Assembly: GCF_047495875.1 (NCBI RefSeq)
Contig: NC_092468.1
Span: forward strand, 2,387,187-2,451,186
Direction: 5' to 3'
Origin: Pithys albifrons albifrons
Lineage: Eukaryota; Chordata; Aves; Passeriformes; Thamnophilidae
Length of the DNA stretch: 64,000 bases
Part shown: positions 52,577-63,469 of the stretch, one piece after another
How the letters are laid out: each line of letters starts with the position of its first letter
Position numbering within the stretch: the stretch's first letter is position 1
The notes under the pieces: generated by a model
Databases searched by the model: none
Told to the model about the DNA's origin: nothing
What the model saw: only the letters and a program-made list of their open reading frames with translations
Program-made: the position numbers and the translations under genes

Positions 52577-52715
52577 GAACATGGAATTGTGGAATGGTTT
52601 GGGTTGAAATGGACCTTAAAGCTCATCTCATTCCACCTCCTTCCATGGGCAGGGACACCTCCCACCACACCAGGTTGCTCCAAGCCCTGTCCAGCCTGGC
52701 CTTGAAAACACGTGG
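52577..52715 (-). mobile_element. CR1 LINE 3' tip
   Basis: Antisense tip: GGTTTGGGTTGAAATGGACC, TTCCATGGGCAGGGACACCT, CAGGTTGCTCCAAGCCCTGT, GCCTGGCCTTGAAAACA. Confidence 0.88.
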
Positions 52716-53588
52716 AGCAGATGGGGGAAAGCAGCCCTGACCCCACCAGGGAATGGTCTTGGATGGGTGGTAGAAGCTCAGCTTCATGTGGTTATAACCT
52801 TCTCCAGCTCAGGGAGGTGATGTAAGGTCAGACACACACTCAAAAGCCAAGATAGGTGTAAACCAAAGCCCAGAAAAGGATGATTGGAGCAGGACCAGGG
52901 CACAGTTTGCACAGATTCAGCCAACTCAAGCTATCAAAATGTAGTCACACATCTGCAGCCACATCTTACTGATGGCCTTGAACTGTTCCAGAGCTCAGAG
53001 ACCACCTCTGGCACTTGTGCTGGTGCCTGCCCCCTCCACAGGGATCCTGAATTCCTTCTCACTCCTGAAGCACTGGGAGCACAGAGCAGTAGAAAGCATT
53101 GCCCATCCAGCAAAGGGTGTTTCTTCCTCTTTTGACACTTCTCCTCCTTGCTTTGTTCACACCCATTCTTGGCCAACTCAACTCTGTATTTAATAGCCCA
53201 GCTGACAGATTCCACAGCCTTCCTCAGAGCCCTGAGGTCTCTTGCAGATGGTGGAAACAGGACAAAATTGTGTTCAGCCTCTTTGTCTATATGGAAATGT
53301 CTCATTTCTGCCTTTCTCTGGTCTCTTCCTCTGAGGATAACGGGGTTTAGTATTTCCCCTTCTTGTCCCTGCTGCAGGTGTGAACTGGAACACAAGACAA
53401 ACTGCTTCCTGGAGAGCAGATTATTTGTTGTTTGCAGATGAATGGAGCTGTCTCTTATTTCCTGTGATTCTGAGTATTAAATTCCTGCTCCTCATCGTTT
53501 ACCCATTGCTTGGCATCTTCTGCTTTCAACTCATTCTTTCCTTATGGTATCTGTGAGCCCTCATGGTGAAGTCCATGCAGAAAACCAC
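52716..53588. other. Unique non-coding DNA
   Basis: Nothing recognised. Frames of up to 153 codons on both strands have no domain. Confidence 0.3.
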
Positions 53589-54307
53589 TGGTCCCAGTTG
53601 AGCAGGTGGGACCAGTTTATCCCTGTGTGGGGGTGACCAAAGCTGGGCATTCCAAACCCTCTGGGCCATTGCCCAGCAACTGTTCCCAATGGCCCATTGG
53701 CAGCAGCTGCCCAGGGCACAGCTGAGCCCTCAGGCTGGGAGCTGGCTGGGAAAGAAGCCTGGCAGAGGAGCTGGGAGAACTGCCCTGCAGGGACTCCTTG
53801 GCACCTCCACACCCACCTGAGGGCTCAGCTCTGCTCAGGGGCCAGCAACCATTCCAAAATCCCCCCTGACTGCCAGAGTCAGATCCCCCAGTGTGGAACT
53901 CCCTGCCCTGGGGGAGGTACTGGGGGCTCCCACTCAAACCTGAGGGGAGACAATCTTGGGCTTTGGGGACTTGGGGACCACTCATTGGATCCAGAGGAGG
54001 AGCAGACCCTGGCCAGGAGGAGCCCCCCACTCTCCACCAGACTGTGCCATCATCTGCACCAACAGGTTTGTCCCTTCCTTTTCCTTTGGACTCGGGGAAA
54101 CCACGTGGGGCTCAGCACAGGGGCCACCAAACCCCCCTGTGTTTGTGCCCCAGGGGGTGGGTTACACTGCTGGGGTTGGGGGTTAAACCCAGTTTCTCTT
54201 TGTGCCATTGCGTTTATTGTGATATTGTTATTAAATTGTAACTCTGACTTACAATCTCTGTTGTGTTGGGTTCATTTCTCCTGCTGGTTCACCTTTAAAC
54301 CAGCACA
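53589..54307 (+). mobile_element. Solo LTR (family 2), second copy
   Basis: About 719 bp, aligned along its whole length with the LTR at 45954-46662, from TGGTCCCAGTTGAGCAGG to CTTTAAACCAGCACA. It has small indels, including an extra GAGGTACTGGGGG-like segment near 53915. Flanks are ACCAC on the left and CCATA on the right; ACCA repeats only if one terminal base is shared, so the duplication is uncertain. A 206-codon frame inside is not a gene. Confidence 0.87.
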
Positions 54308-55061
54308 CCATAACTGAGACAACTCCATAAGGCTAAAAAGGGGCAGGTAACTGTGAAACAGCAAACAGGGACCTTGGAAGGAAAGGCATTTCCCAGAGGA
54401 AAATCAGACTGTCTGAGGATTCCCTCTCTCAGTACCAAGGGGACTTCCAGCCTGGCTGAAACATCTGCTTGTGAAACCTTCCCAAGAAAGCCCTCAAAAT
54501 AAAAATCAGGACTGGAATCATCCAGCAATGAGGGAATCTGTTCCATCCTCACCAGGAGAGCTGGAGACTGTGCAGTTCCTGGGGCAGGGAGTGTCCCTTG
54601 CTGTGTGTTCACTCAGCTCAGCAGGACCCTGACCCACTTTGTAGCAGCCCAGGATACCTGCAGGGAGACAAGAACCTCAGGGCTAAGGCCAGGCAGGGAA
54701 AGCATGTTCTGGTGCTTTTTTCTCTTATTTATCAAGTGCAGGTTTCCCACCTTCCAGTGAAACTCCAATTAACTTGTAAATGTATGCAACACAATTAATT
54801 TCCCACCAGCTGCTGCTCTGGGGCTGAGAGGAAATCAGTCAGTGAGACACCAGAGTGAACCCTGGTATGGCCCTCACCACAAATTCACCCTGATACAAAA
54901 AACCCCCCTGTGAAACTAATAAACCCAGCCCAGTTTACACAGAGAAAGCCCAAGGACTAGAGGGATTGCAATCCCACTTGGAGATGCTCCATCCAAAGCA
55001 CAGGCAACAGGGATAGGGACAGGAGGCTGAACTCTACAGCCTTTGTGCAGCACTGGGCTGA
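54308..55061. other. Unique non-coding DNA
   Basis: Nothing recognised. Confidence 0.3.
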
Positions 55062-55065
55062 GTTT

Positions 55066-55636
55066 TGATGCCGAAAGGGTTTTTGTTCTGATTTTCACAT
55101 TTTATAGATTTTAGGAACACAGTAGTTGTAGATTTTTAGAGGGTTAATATTTCTAACAGGTTAATGCCTTTCTATCACTACCCCTGTCCCAGAACAGGGA
55201 GCTCAAATTCCTTTAGTTAATTAATCTTGTTTAGACTCCTTTCCAAGGTAGAGCTGAAGGATATCAGAAGGCCTTTAAAAGAAACATAAACACAGGTCAG
55301 AGTGACCCAAAAGCCAGAACTGGATGAACTCCAAGAGACCTTTGTGTGCCTGAAGAAGAAGAGTTGATGAAGACAGAGGGTCTTGACAACCCCAGACCCA
55401 ATTCCAGGGGTTGGTCCAGGAGTGGGACTGGGGCTGGACTGAGAAATGTGTAAAGCAATGATTGGAGGGATCTTATAATAAAAGCCATGGAAACAGGAAC
55501 TGGGACACATGCCTGTCATCCTGTATTCCTGTGGGCTGTAGGCCTGGGATATTAAAGGACCTTTACTTTTTATCTTACCCTGCACTAACGTGGCTCAGAG
55601 TCCTGTTTTTGGGGGGAAGGGTCATTCACGGCATCA
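55066..55636 (+). mobile_element. Solo LTR (family 1), second copy
   Basis: 571 bp, roughly 20 differences from the copy at 30154-30726 by eye. It keeps perfect terminal inverted repeats, TGATGCC at the left and GGCATCA at the right, and a perfect 4-bp duplication GTTT (55062-55065 and 55637-55640). ATTAAA near 55550 and TATAATAAAA near 55475 match the signals of the first copy. Confidence 0.9.
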
Positions 55637-55640
55637 GTTT

Positions 55641-57659
55641 GAACAACAGGGGATGAACTTTCAGGTGTGTGTCTGTGTTCTGAGGAGATGATCCTCGTTT
55701 TGGAGAGACAAAGGTGCACTTGGCCCCCACCCCCAAGCCTGTTTTAGATCTCTGCATCCCACGTTTGTAGAATAGACAGACCTGACAAGTGTCCCACTCA
55801 CCCTGAAGACACAGGTGCAGCAAAAGAAGGTCCACCAGACTGTTTGAGCCATGTGCTATGTAAGCTGTGGATTGGGACAGGTTTCCTTTCCTTCTTCCAT
55901 GGTATTTCTCTCATTTCAGCAGGATGTCCCGTCCTTTTGCTACAATCCAGGTCTGTCCTTGTCCTCTGAGCTGGGATGTGGCTGTAGCTGCAGGTAATCC
56001 ACCTTGCAGCTCTGGTGTGTCCTTAGATTCCCAGATTTTACTCCCCTGGTGTCTTCCACTCTTTTAACCACAAAGACATGTCTTATTTCTACCTTTTCAC
56101 CAGGATTTTCATACTACACTCAAGAATCTTCCTAAATGAAAAGTGTTCTTGCATGTCCTTCTGGGACCTGCTGCACTGGGATCCATTGGATCCCTGACAC
56201 ATCCCAGGACTGCCCTCAAAAGACTGTACAAAGTGGGTGGTGGCCCTGACTGAGTGGGACAAGAAGGGGTTTGTGGTTTATGTGCTCTCTTCTGTGGTAG
56301 GAGATAAAAGTTTGCCACCACATGTTGTGAAGAGAGACAGCTCTTGACAGCAAGTGAGAGAAGTTCAGGCTGCAGCTTCAGAAGGCTTTAGTCATGGTGG
56401 AAAGGAGCTGAACACATCACCTCCTTGAGGATGGCCTTTTCTGAAGGCTCCACAGGAGACAGCTGGGCTGAGAGACAGAGAAAAGGCACTTGAAACAGGG
56501 CAAGGTGAGCCAGGGATGGAAAACAGCTGCTCCAGAAAAAAAAAAAAGGAAATAACCCCTTCCCCACAAGAGCTGGTTGTGGGAGAACAGCTCATCTTGC
56601 AGTGTGGGCACAGAACTCGGTGCTGGAAGGAGATAACAAAGACCAGGGGCTCTTGTGTTCTGGGACACTGCTGGGCCCCAGCTTGGCATCTTCTGGGCAC
56701 ACACAACAGGTCCTGTCCCACAATGTCCCTGTGCCTGGCAGAGATAAGCTCCTGGATGGAAAATAGCTGGTTGCAGCTCAAGCCAGGCAAGATGGAAGTG
56801 ATGCTTCTAGGAAGGAAAAAAGAAGTGATTTTGGTGTTTTCTAAGACAATGCTGGTGGTGTCACCCCCCTTGAACAAGGAGAACACCAGGGGACCACTTA
56901 TCCCTTCAGGCTCAGCCTGTGCCACTCATGAGCAATCTCTGGGCCCCTGGGATCCTCTCCTGCTTTTCCCTTTCTTTCTGTGAACCCTGGAAAAGCCCAG
57001 GACTTCCTCAAGCCAGGTCTGGGTGCCTCTGCTCCATCACACAACTGACAGCACCAGATCAAGGTGGGTTGTGAAGAACAGAGAATGCCAAGGAATTGGG
57101 GCAGATTTTCTCTCCTTAGCCAATCAGGAACCTGCTTTGGGGCACAGAATTTTCCACACATATAAAAGGGACTGATGGGGTGATGGGTGGAATAGCAGGA
57201 ATATTTGGAAATCCAAGGAAGATGCTCCCTTTGCTTTGCTCCAAGTGCTGTTAAGTCCTTATGAGCATTATCCACAGGGGAAAGTGTTTTCTTGGAATTC
57301 AAGAATTAATGAATTGTCTTTTCCACTGGCTTAAACTATTCCAACCCTTCCCACAATGACCACAGGTCCCAAAACAACTTCCCACTCTACTGCCCAGTTT
57401 TCTTCTCCCCGTTGCACGTGTTTCCTTTGGAAACCAAATAAAAGCAAAGAGGTACAAGCTGCCTGTGAAATAATCTACTTGCCAGAGTGATGGATAAATG
57501 GATAAATGGTGGGAGAAGTCATCTCTTGAGTTAACTCTTACATCCAGAGTTAATTTTGTTGACCCACCATCCAATGATTAAAGCAGACACTTGGAATATG
57601 ACAATTCCTTTTGTGGGGCACAGATTAGTCAGTTGAACTCTGATTTCCTCTCTCCTACA
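55641..57659. other. Unique non-coding DNA
   Basis: No repeat family recognised apart from one A-run at 56536-56547. Frames of up to 177 codons (56392-56925, minus) overlap a 155-codon + frame and have no domain. CACATATAAAAGGG at 57157-57170 resembles a TATA box, but there is no supporting gene. Confidence 0.3.
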
Positions 57660-57776
57660 TGGCCTCTTCCCATGTGCCTTCCTCTTCCCATGTGCCTTCC
57701 TCTTCACATGTGCCTTCCTCTTCACATGTGCCTTCCTCTTCCCATGTGCCTTCCTCTTCCCATGTGCCTTTTCTGA
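57660..57776. repeat. 18-bp minisatellite (about 6 units)
   Basis: CCTTCCTCTTCCCATGTG repeats about six times with CCCATG/CACATG variants. The 18-bp period leaves open frames (Lys-Arg-Lys-Ala-His repeats on the minus strand) that are artefacts. Confidence 0.95.
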
Positions 57777-57912
57777 CACCTGTAGGTTCTCTTTTGATGA
57801 AGAATTTGCAAGGTCTCTGTGTCAGCAACGTGGAATAAAAGCCAAAGCCACAGAATTCCTCATGAAACTGTTTTTGGGGGTTCTATCCACCTTGCAGAGA
57901 GTAAAGGCAAGA

Positions 57913-58055
57913 AGATCCCTGGAAGTGTCCAAGGCCAGGTCAGACAGGGCTTGGAACAACCTGAGCTGGTGGGAGGTGTCCCTGCCCATGGCAGGGGGTG
58001 GGACTGGATGGGCTTCAAAGTCCCTTCCAATTCAACCATTCTATGATTCTATGAT
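57913..58055 (+). mobile_element. CR1 LINE 3' tip
   Basis: Sense tip: GGAAGTGTCCAAGGCCAGGT, TGTCCCTGCCCATGGCAGGG, AGTCCCTTCCAATTCAACCA, TTCTATGATTCTATGAT. Confidence 0.92.
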
Positions 58056-58404
58056 ACAAAGTCTTCTCTTTGGGAGCTCCACAATCTCTGCCTCCAAGGA
58101 CACTTTTCCTCCTAATGCTGCTAACAGGAAGGTTTTGTGCCCTGAAGCATGAAGGTTTATATCTCTTGCTCAGCATGGGATGCTTTGTTTAAAATTCAGA
58201 GCATTGTCACTTCTAAAATAGCATCTGCATTCCCTTTCTGGGGATGCTTTAGCAGTTGGGATGTGCTGACTCGGGTCCTTTGCAGTGACACTTTCCTCAT
58301 CAGTGCAGGGAAATGCACCGGGGTGGGAGAGCTCCTGGAGTGGCAGCTCAGGGTTTGTGCCTCCTTCCAGTGGGACAGGATGGGGAAGGAGCTGAGTGAC
58401 TGGG
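58056..58404. other. Unique non-coding DNA
   Basis: Nothing recognised. Confidence 0.3.
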
Positions 58405-59475
58405 TCACAGAATCACAGAACATGCCAAGCTGGAAGGACCCACAAGGATCAGCGAGTCCAACCCTCAGCCCTGCACAGGACCAACCCCAACAGTCACACC
58501 CTGTGCCCCAGAGCATCATCCAAACCCTCCTGGAGCTCTGGCAGCCTTGGGGCTGTGCCCACTGCCCTGGGGAGCCTGGTCAGTGCCCACCACCCTCTGG
58601 GGGAAGAGCCTTTTGCTGAGATCCAACCTGACCCTGCCCTGGCACAGCTCCAGCCATTCCCTGGGTGCTGTCCCTGCCCTGACACAGCTCCAGCCATTCC
58701 CTGTACCCTGTCCCTGCCCTGGCACAGCTCCAGCCATTCCCTAGGTGCTGTCCCTGCCCTGGCACAGCTCCAGCCATTCCCTGTGCCCTGACCCTGCCCT
58801 GGCACAGCTCCAGCCATTCCCTGGGTGCTGTCCCTGCCCTGGCACAGCTCCAGCCATTCCCTGTGCCCTGTCCCTGCCCTGGCACAGCTCCAGCCATTCC
58901 CTGTGCCCTGTCCCTGCCCTGGCACAGCTCCAGCCATTCCCTGGGTGCTGTCCCTGCCCTGACACAGCTCCAGCCATTCCCTGGGTGCTGACCCTGCCTT
59001 GGCACAGCTCCAGCCATTCCCTGTGCCCTGTCCCTGCCCTGGCACAGCTCCAGCCATTCCCTGGGTGCTGTCCCTGCCCTGGCACAGCTCCAGCCATTCC
59101 CTGGGTGCTGTCCCTGCCCTGACACAGCTCCAGCCATTCCCTGGGTGCTGACCCTGCCCTGGCACAGCTCCAGCCATTCCCTGTGCCCTGTCCCTGCCCT
59201 GGCACAGCTCCAGCCATTCCCTGTGCCCTGTCCCTGCCCTGGCACAGCTCCAGCCATTCCCTGGGTGCTGTCCCTGGTCCCCACAGGGCAGAGCTCAGGG
59301 CCTGCCCCTCCTCTGCCCCTCCCAAGGAAGTTGTCACTGCAATGAAGTGTCCCCTCAGTGTCCTCTTCTTCAGCTGAACACACCAAGTGACCTCAGTGCC
59401 CTCACACACTGCCCCTCCAGGCCCTTCCCAATCTTCATTGCCTCCTTTGGACGTTCTTTGAGAGCTTAAGATCTT
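58405..59475 (-). mobile_element. CR1 LINE fragment with internal 40-bp array
   Basis: Third array-bearing copy. The antisense 3' end is at 58405 (CCAAGCTGGAAGGACCCACA, GCCCCAGAGCATCATCCAAA, TTTTGCTGAGATCCAACCTG), followed by the array and a long upstream part (GAAGTTGTCACTGCAATGAA, TGTCCTCTTCTTCAGCTGAA, CATTGCCTCCTTTGGACGTT) to about 59475. It retains the most CR1 sequence upstream of the array of the three copies. Confidence 0.93.
58636..59272. repeat. 40-bp minisatellite inside CR1 (16 units)
   Basis: CCATTCC recurs every 40 bp from 58654 to 59254, sixteen times by hand count. Variants GGGTGCTG and GTGCCCTG are mixed in an order different from that of the array at 11 kb. Confidence 0.95.
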
Positions 59476-59689
59476 TCTTATATCACCCAAGCACTTGGGC
59501 AGTCAGATATTCCCACCCCTTCTCTAGGACATGCTACTGTCACACAAGGAAACACTGAGACCTGCTCATGGTGACCTCAACAACAGATCAGAAGGTTGAG
59601 CATCTGCTCATCCTCTCATTCACTGTGTTCAAAAAATAACCTTTTAATTCAGTATCTTATCTCCCAAGATGTGTTGGACTGTTTAATGG
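59476..59689. other. Unique non-coding DNA
   Basis: Nothing recognised. Confidence 0.3.
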
Positions 59690-60062
59690 TTCAGCCTGGA
59701 GAGGAGAAGCTTTCAGGTGACCTAATTAGGGCCTTCCAGTGCCTGAAGGGAGCCTGAAAAAAGATGGAGACAGTCTATATCCAAGGGGCTGGAATGATAG
59801 GACAAAGGGGAATGGCTTCAAACTGACAGTGAATAAGTTTAAATTGGATATTGGGAAGAAATTGTTCCCTGTGAGGGTGGGCAGGCCCTGGCACAGGTTG
59901 GGCAGAGAAGCTGTGGCTGCCCCATCCCTGGGAGTGCCCAAGGCCAGGCTGGATGGGCCTTGGAGCAACTTGAGATAGTGAAAGGTGTCCCTGCCCATGG
60001 CATATGAGTGGAATGAGAAGATCTTCCAGTTCCCTTCCAACCCAAACCATTCTACGGTTCTG
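59690..60062 (+). mobile_element. CR1 LINE 3' fragment
   Basis: Sense CR1: TTCAGCCTGGAGAGGAGAAG, GCCTTCCAGTGCCTGAAGGG, TAAATTGGATATTGGGAAGA, GAGGGTGGGCAGGCCCTGGC, TCCCTTCCAACCCAAACCAT, TCTACGGTTCT. Confidence 0.92.
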
Positions 60063-60514
60063 CTGCACCACAGAGTTCCCAGAGCCTTCTCCTGCCTGTC
60101 CACATTTGATGCTCCTCACTCTGTCCTTCCACAGAGTCAGCACCTGCTGGATCTGGGACACAGTTTCTCAAAGCTGGACTGCCCAGAGCTTTGACATCTA
60201 CCTCACAAGAACCTCTCCCTCCAGTCCTGCCACGTGCACTCCACTTGGAAGCACACAAAGAAAACCCAGGCATTTTCCAGAAAACTAAATATGCTCTCAT
60301 GGATATGTATAAAATTGGCCAAGTCTGTGTGTTTCCTCCTCTTTGGACTTGCTCCTTCCTCTTCTTAACACGTGGAACAAATGTCTCCTTTGGAGCCTGC
60401 TGGGGTAAGTTGGAGAGCTCTGCAGAATTGCTGCAGACAGACCCTGGGCTGGGTTTATTTTTCCATTGAGCCTTGATGGAAACGCATGCACAGCAAGTCA
60501 GGGCCTGGCCCTTT
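60063..60514. other. Unique non-coding DNA
   Basis: Nothing recognised. Confidence 0.3.
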
Positions 60515-60525
60515 CCTTTCTCCTT

Positions 60526-60558
<33 letters not shown>

Positions 60559-60573
60559 TTTTTTTTTTTTTAT
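60515..60573. repeat. (CT)n followed by poly-T
   Basis: About 13 CT pairs followed by a T-run of just over 20 bases. Confidence 0.95.
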
Positions 60574-61389
60574 TTCTTCCAGGAGTGCTGATGATAAGAA
60601 AAGCAATGTCTAAATCTTCTTAATGGTGTTTATGCAAGCAGTTTTGCTTAGCTGCAGTCCCTGCCACCCCCTCCCCTGGCCACCCTCCCCTCCCATCTCC
60701 CTGCTAATATCGCTGCTTCATTCCTTTCCCTCTTGGCTATTACTATGGACTACAGCGAATCTAAAACTAAATAATCCCCTTAGTGTCAAGTTTTCTGGGC
60801 TGAGCAAATAAATCTAACCAAATGCATTATCTAGGTAGAGGAGGCTGTTGTAAGGGGGGGGGGGGGGGGGAAAAGATAAAAGCTATTTTACTTTAAGGCA
60901 AAGAGTAAAACCATCATTTTTCACTCGCATTGTGCTTTTTAAAGTTGTCGGGGGGGGTTTTTTTCTAATTTTATTTTAACTTTCCTGTTCAATCCTTTTC
61001 TCTTTCCGTTGTAATTAAAAAAGGAAAATAAAGAAATGCAGCAAAGCCTCTGATTTTAAGCATTAAATAGAAGGAGGAAGCCCTCAGATAAGGTGCCATT
61101 CAAATCCCCCTCTCAGACGGGTAATTCTGATCAGGCAGCAAAGTGGTCTAAATAAATAAACCATTCCCCACTTCCCCGGGGAGGGGGCACAAGGATATTA
61201 GAAAACTCATGTACAGGAGGAGGAGCACGTGGAAGATCTGCATGTGGCAGGCCCAGGTGGAGAGGTCTGGGTGGCTCTGCCCTGCCCTGGACTCCACGAG
61301 CTGGTGGCTCACGGGAGCAGGACTGAATCTCTTTGTGGGGGTGGTGGCAGAGAAGCCCAATTTTGGGATGTCTCAGCCCAGGTTTACAG
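60574..61389. other. Conserved-looking DNA with poly-G run
   Basis: 60750-61150 is AT-rich and repeat-poor (CTAAAACTAAATAATCCCCT, GCAAATAAATCTAACCAAAT, CATTCAAATCCCCC). An uninterrupted G-run of about 17 lies near 60856-60872 and a shorter one at 60949-60957. No gene signal. Confidence 0.33.
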
Positions 61390-61835
61390 ATTCACAGAAT
61401 CTTGGAATCATTAAGGGTGGAAAAGACATCCAAGACCATCGAGGCCAAGCTGCCACCCAACACCACCTTGTCCCCCAACACCACCTTGTTCCCCAACACC
61501 ACCTTGTCCCCCAACCCAGAGCACTGAGTGCCATGTCCAGTCATTCCTTGGATGCCTCCAGGGATGGGCACTCCAAACCTCCCTGGGCAGCCCCTTCCAA
61601 TGCCTAACCACCCTTTCCAGGAAGAAATTCCTCCTGATGTCCAACCTGAAATTCTCCTGGCCCAGCCTGAGGCCGTGCCCTCCCCTCCTGTCCCTGTGCC
61701 CTGGAGCAGAGCCCGACCCCCTGTCCTGGCTCCCCCCTCCTGGCAGGGATTGCAGAGCCAGAAGGTCCCCCCTGAGCCACCTTTTCTCCAGGCTGAGCCC
61801 CTCCAGCTCCCTCAGGCTGACCCTTTAGACTCTTC
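61390..61835 (-). mobile_element. CR1 LINE 3' fragment with 18-bp triplication
   Basis: Antisense CR1: CAGAATCTTGGAATCATTAA, CCTGGGCAGCCCCTTCCAAT, AGGAAGAAATTCCTCCTGAT, CTTTTCTCCAGGCTGAGCCC. At 61459-61515 the segment AACACCACCTTGTCCCCC is repeated three times with small changes. Confidence 0.9.
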
Positions 61836-62289
61836 AGAGCCAGAGCTAACTCAGACCTGGAGACAAAATGCTTCCAGCCTGCAGACCCACGTGTTTAATT
61901 CCCATTTTTGTGTCACAGGGGTTTGAAAGCACAAGCAAAGCCACTCAGCTGTTACCCAGCTCTTCTCTTCTGCAAACCCGGGCCCAGCACCAGCCAAAGG
62001 GGCTCTGTTGGATCTGCACCAGCCAAAAATCTGGCTGACACTGTCCCCATCACTGCAGGAATCCACACATGAACCAAGTTTGGTCAGCTCTGCCTTCCCT
62101 CTTTCCTGATGTCAACACTCCCTGGGCTCTGGGGAAAGGGTAGGAGCATCTTCAACCCAGCAGTCCCAGGGGAGCAGCCTCAGGAGCTGCCTGTATGATT
62201 AAACAGCATAAATGACCCAAGGGCATCATCATTTATCTTAATTAACCCTCTCCCATACCAGCCCTTTGAGAATGCAGACCAGTTTAAGA
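61836..62289. other. Unique non-coding DNA
   Basis: Nothing recognised. Confidence 0.3.
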
Positions 62290-62428
62290 ACCACAGGTTG
62301 TTCTGAGTTGGAAGGGACCCACATGGACCTTTGAGTCCAGCTCTCCAGTGAATGACCCACATGGGACTGAACCCACGAATCTGGGATTATTAGCACCAAG
62401 TTGTAACCAACTGAGCTGATCTCAGGGA
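62290..62428 (-). mobile_element. tRNA-Ile-derived SINE (TguSINE1-like)
   Basis: Antisense copy. CR1-like tail CTGAGTTGGAAGGGACCCAC and GAGTCCAGCTCTCCAG; head with B-box complement GGGACTGAACCCACG and A-box complement GTAACCAACTGAGCTGATCTC-like text. It is the most diverged of the three copies. Confidence 0.83.
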
Positions 62429-63469
62429 CATCAAGAAGATGCCTGGTGTGGCTTTTGGGAAAGCAGAACCTGACACACAGGTTTCTGTCAAATAGAGGCC
62501 TTTGCCTTTTGACCAATATCAACCACTGACAAACACCATCGCTCCCAATGGACCCTCCTTCTCCCTTTCTCTCCCAGCTTTACCCACTGAGAACAGCAAA
62601 TACAGCCCCATCCCAGCTACTCCAAAGATGATTCAAGCTCTTCCAGCCCAAACCAGCACAGTGAAAAACCCAATGAGTGGCTGATTTTGCATCCACAGGA
62701 TTGAGGAAGAGCAGGAAGGGCTTGGATTTTTGGAGCTAGATGGACTAACAGTGTGAGAAGCTGCTCCCTTCACATACCTGACCCAGCCAAATTCTGCTCC
62801 TGTCCAGTTCCATGGTTTTGTTCCACTGGAACATCAGCTTTAGACTAATTAAGTCAACAAGGTTTTGTCTGCATTTGATTTAATCCCTTTGTAAATGTCC
62901 TGGGTTCCCCAGCTCCATAGCCAGCCTGCCAGGTGATCTGCTCTTAATATCCATTAATCTTTAAATCTCTCCTGTTCTAGATGGGCAGATCTTACTGTTT
63001 GGTAGTGATTCATTGCTTCTTTCTTTTCCCTTTCTTCTTTTTTTTTTAAACAACTCTTAGCACTTTTAGACCCCTTCATGTTAGACCCAAAGCCCCAGGA
63101 AGAAGAATAGAAGATTTGTTTGAGCAGTGGGTTTTATAAAGCTTCTCAAAGGAAATAAAATCTCAGATACTGCTCACATTGAAAAAAAAATGGTGATGAA
63201 CAATCCATTGTATTTCAGGGATCAGGATCTGCAATAGATGTTGCAAGTAATCATGGACCACCTCTTGACCTGCTCCTGGTTAACACAGCAAGGACACCAG
63301 ATGAGGACCAGGCCCAACCAATTTTCAATACAATGCACAAGCATCTTGCTCATTTTAATCAAAAATTCATTGAAACATCTGCACAAAAACTCCTTTCTGG
63401 CCATGGATGAACTGCAAAAGTTGTTGAAAACTTTGCTCATCAAGGCAAAGTAAATTAAAGGAGATCATG
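62429..63469. other. Unique non-coding DNA
   Basis: No repeat family recognised. 62830-63220 is AT-rich with a T-run near 63038. Nothing coding is supported. Confidence 0.3.

Noticed and set aside
45954..54307. A full-length provirus bounded by the two family-2 LTRs
   Set aside because: The 6.9 kb between them holds CR1, a minisatellite and 5S-SINEs, with no gag, pol or env-like frames. The left LTR has its own 5-bp duplication on both sides, so the two are independent solo LTRs.
57157..57170. TATA-box promoter
   Set aside because: CACATATAAAAGGG is an isolated match with no exon, CpG island or open frame of note downstream.
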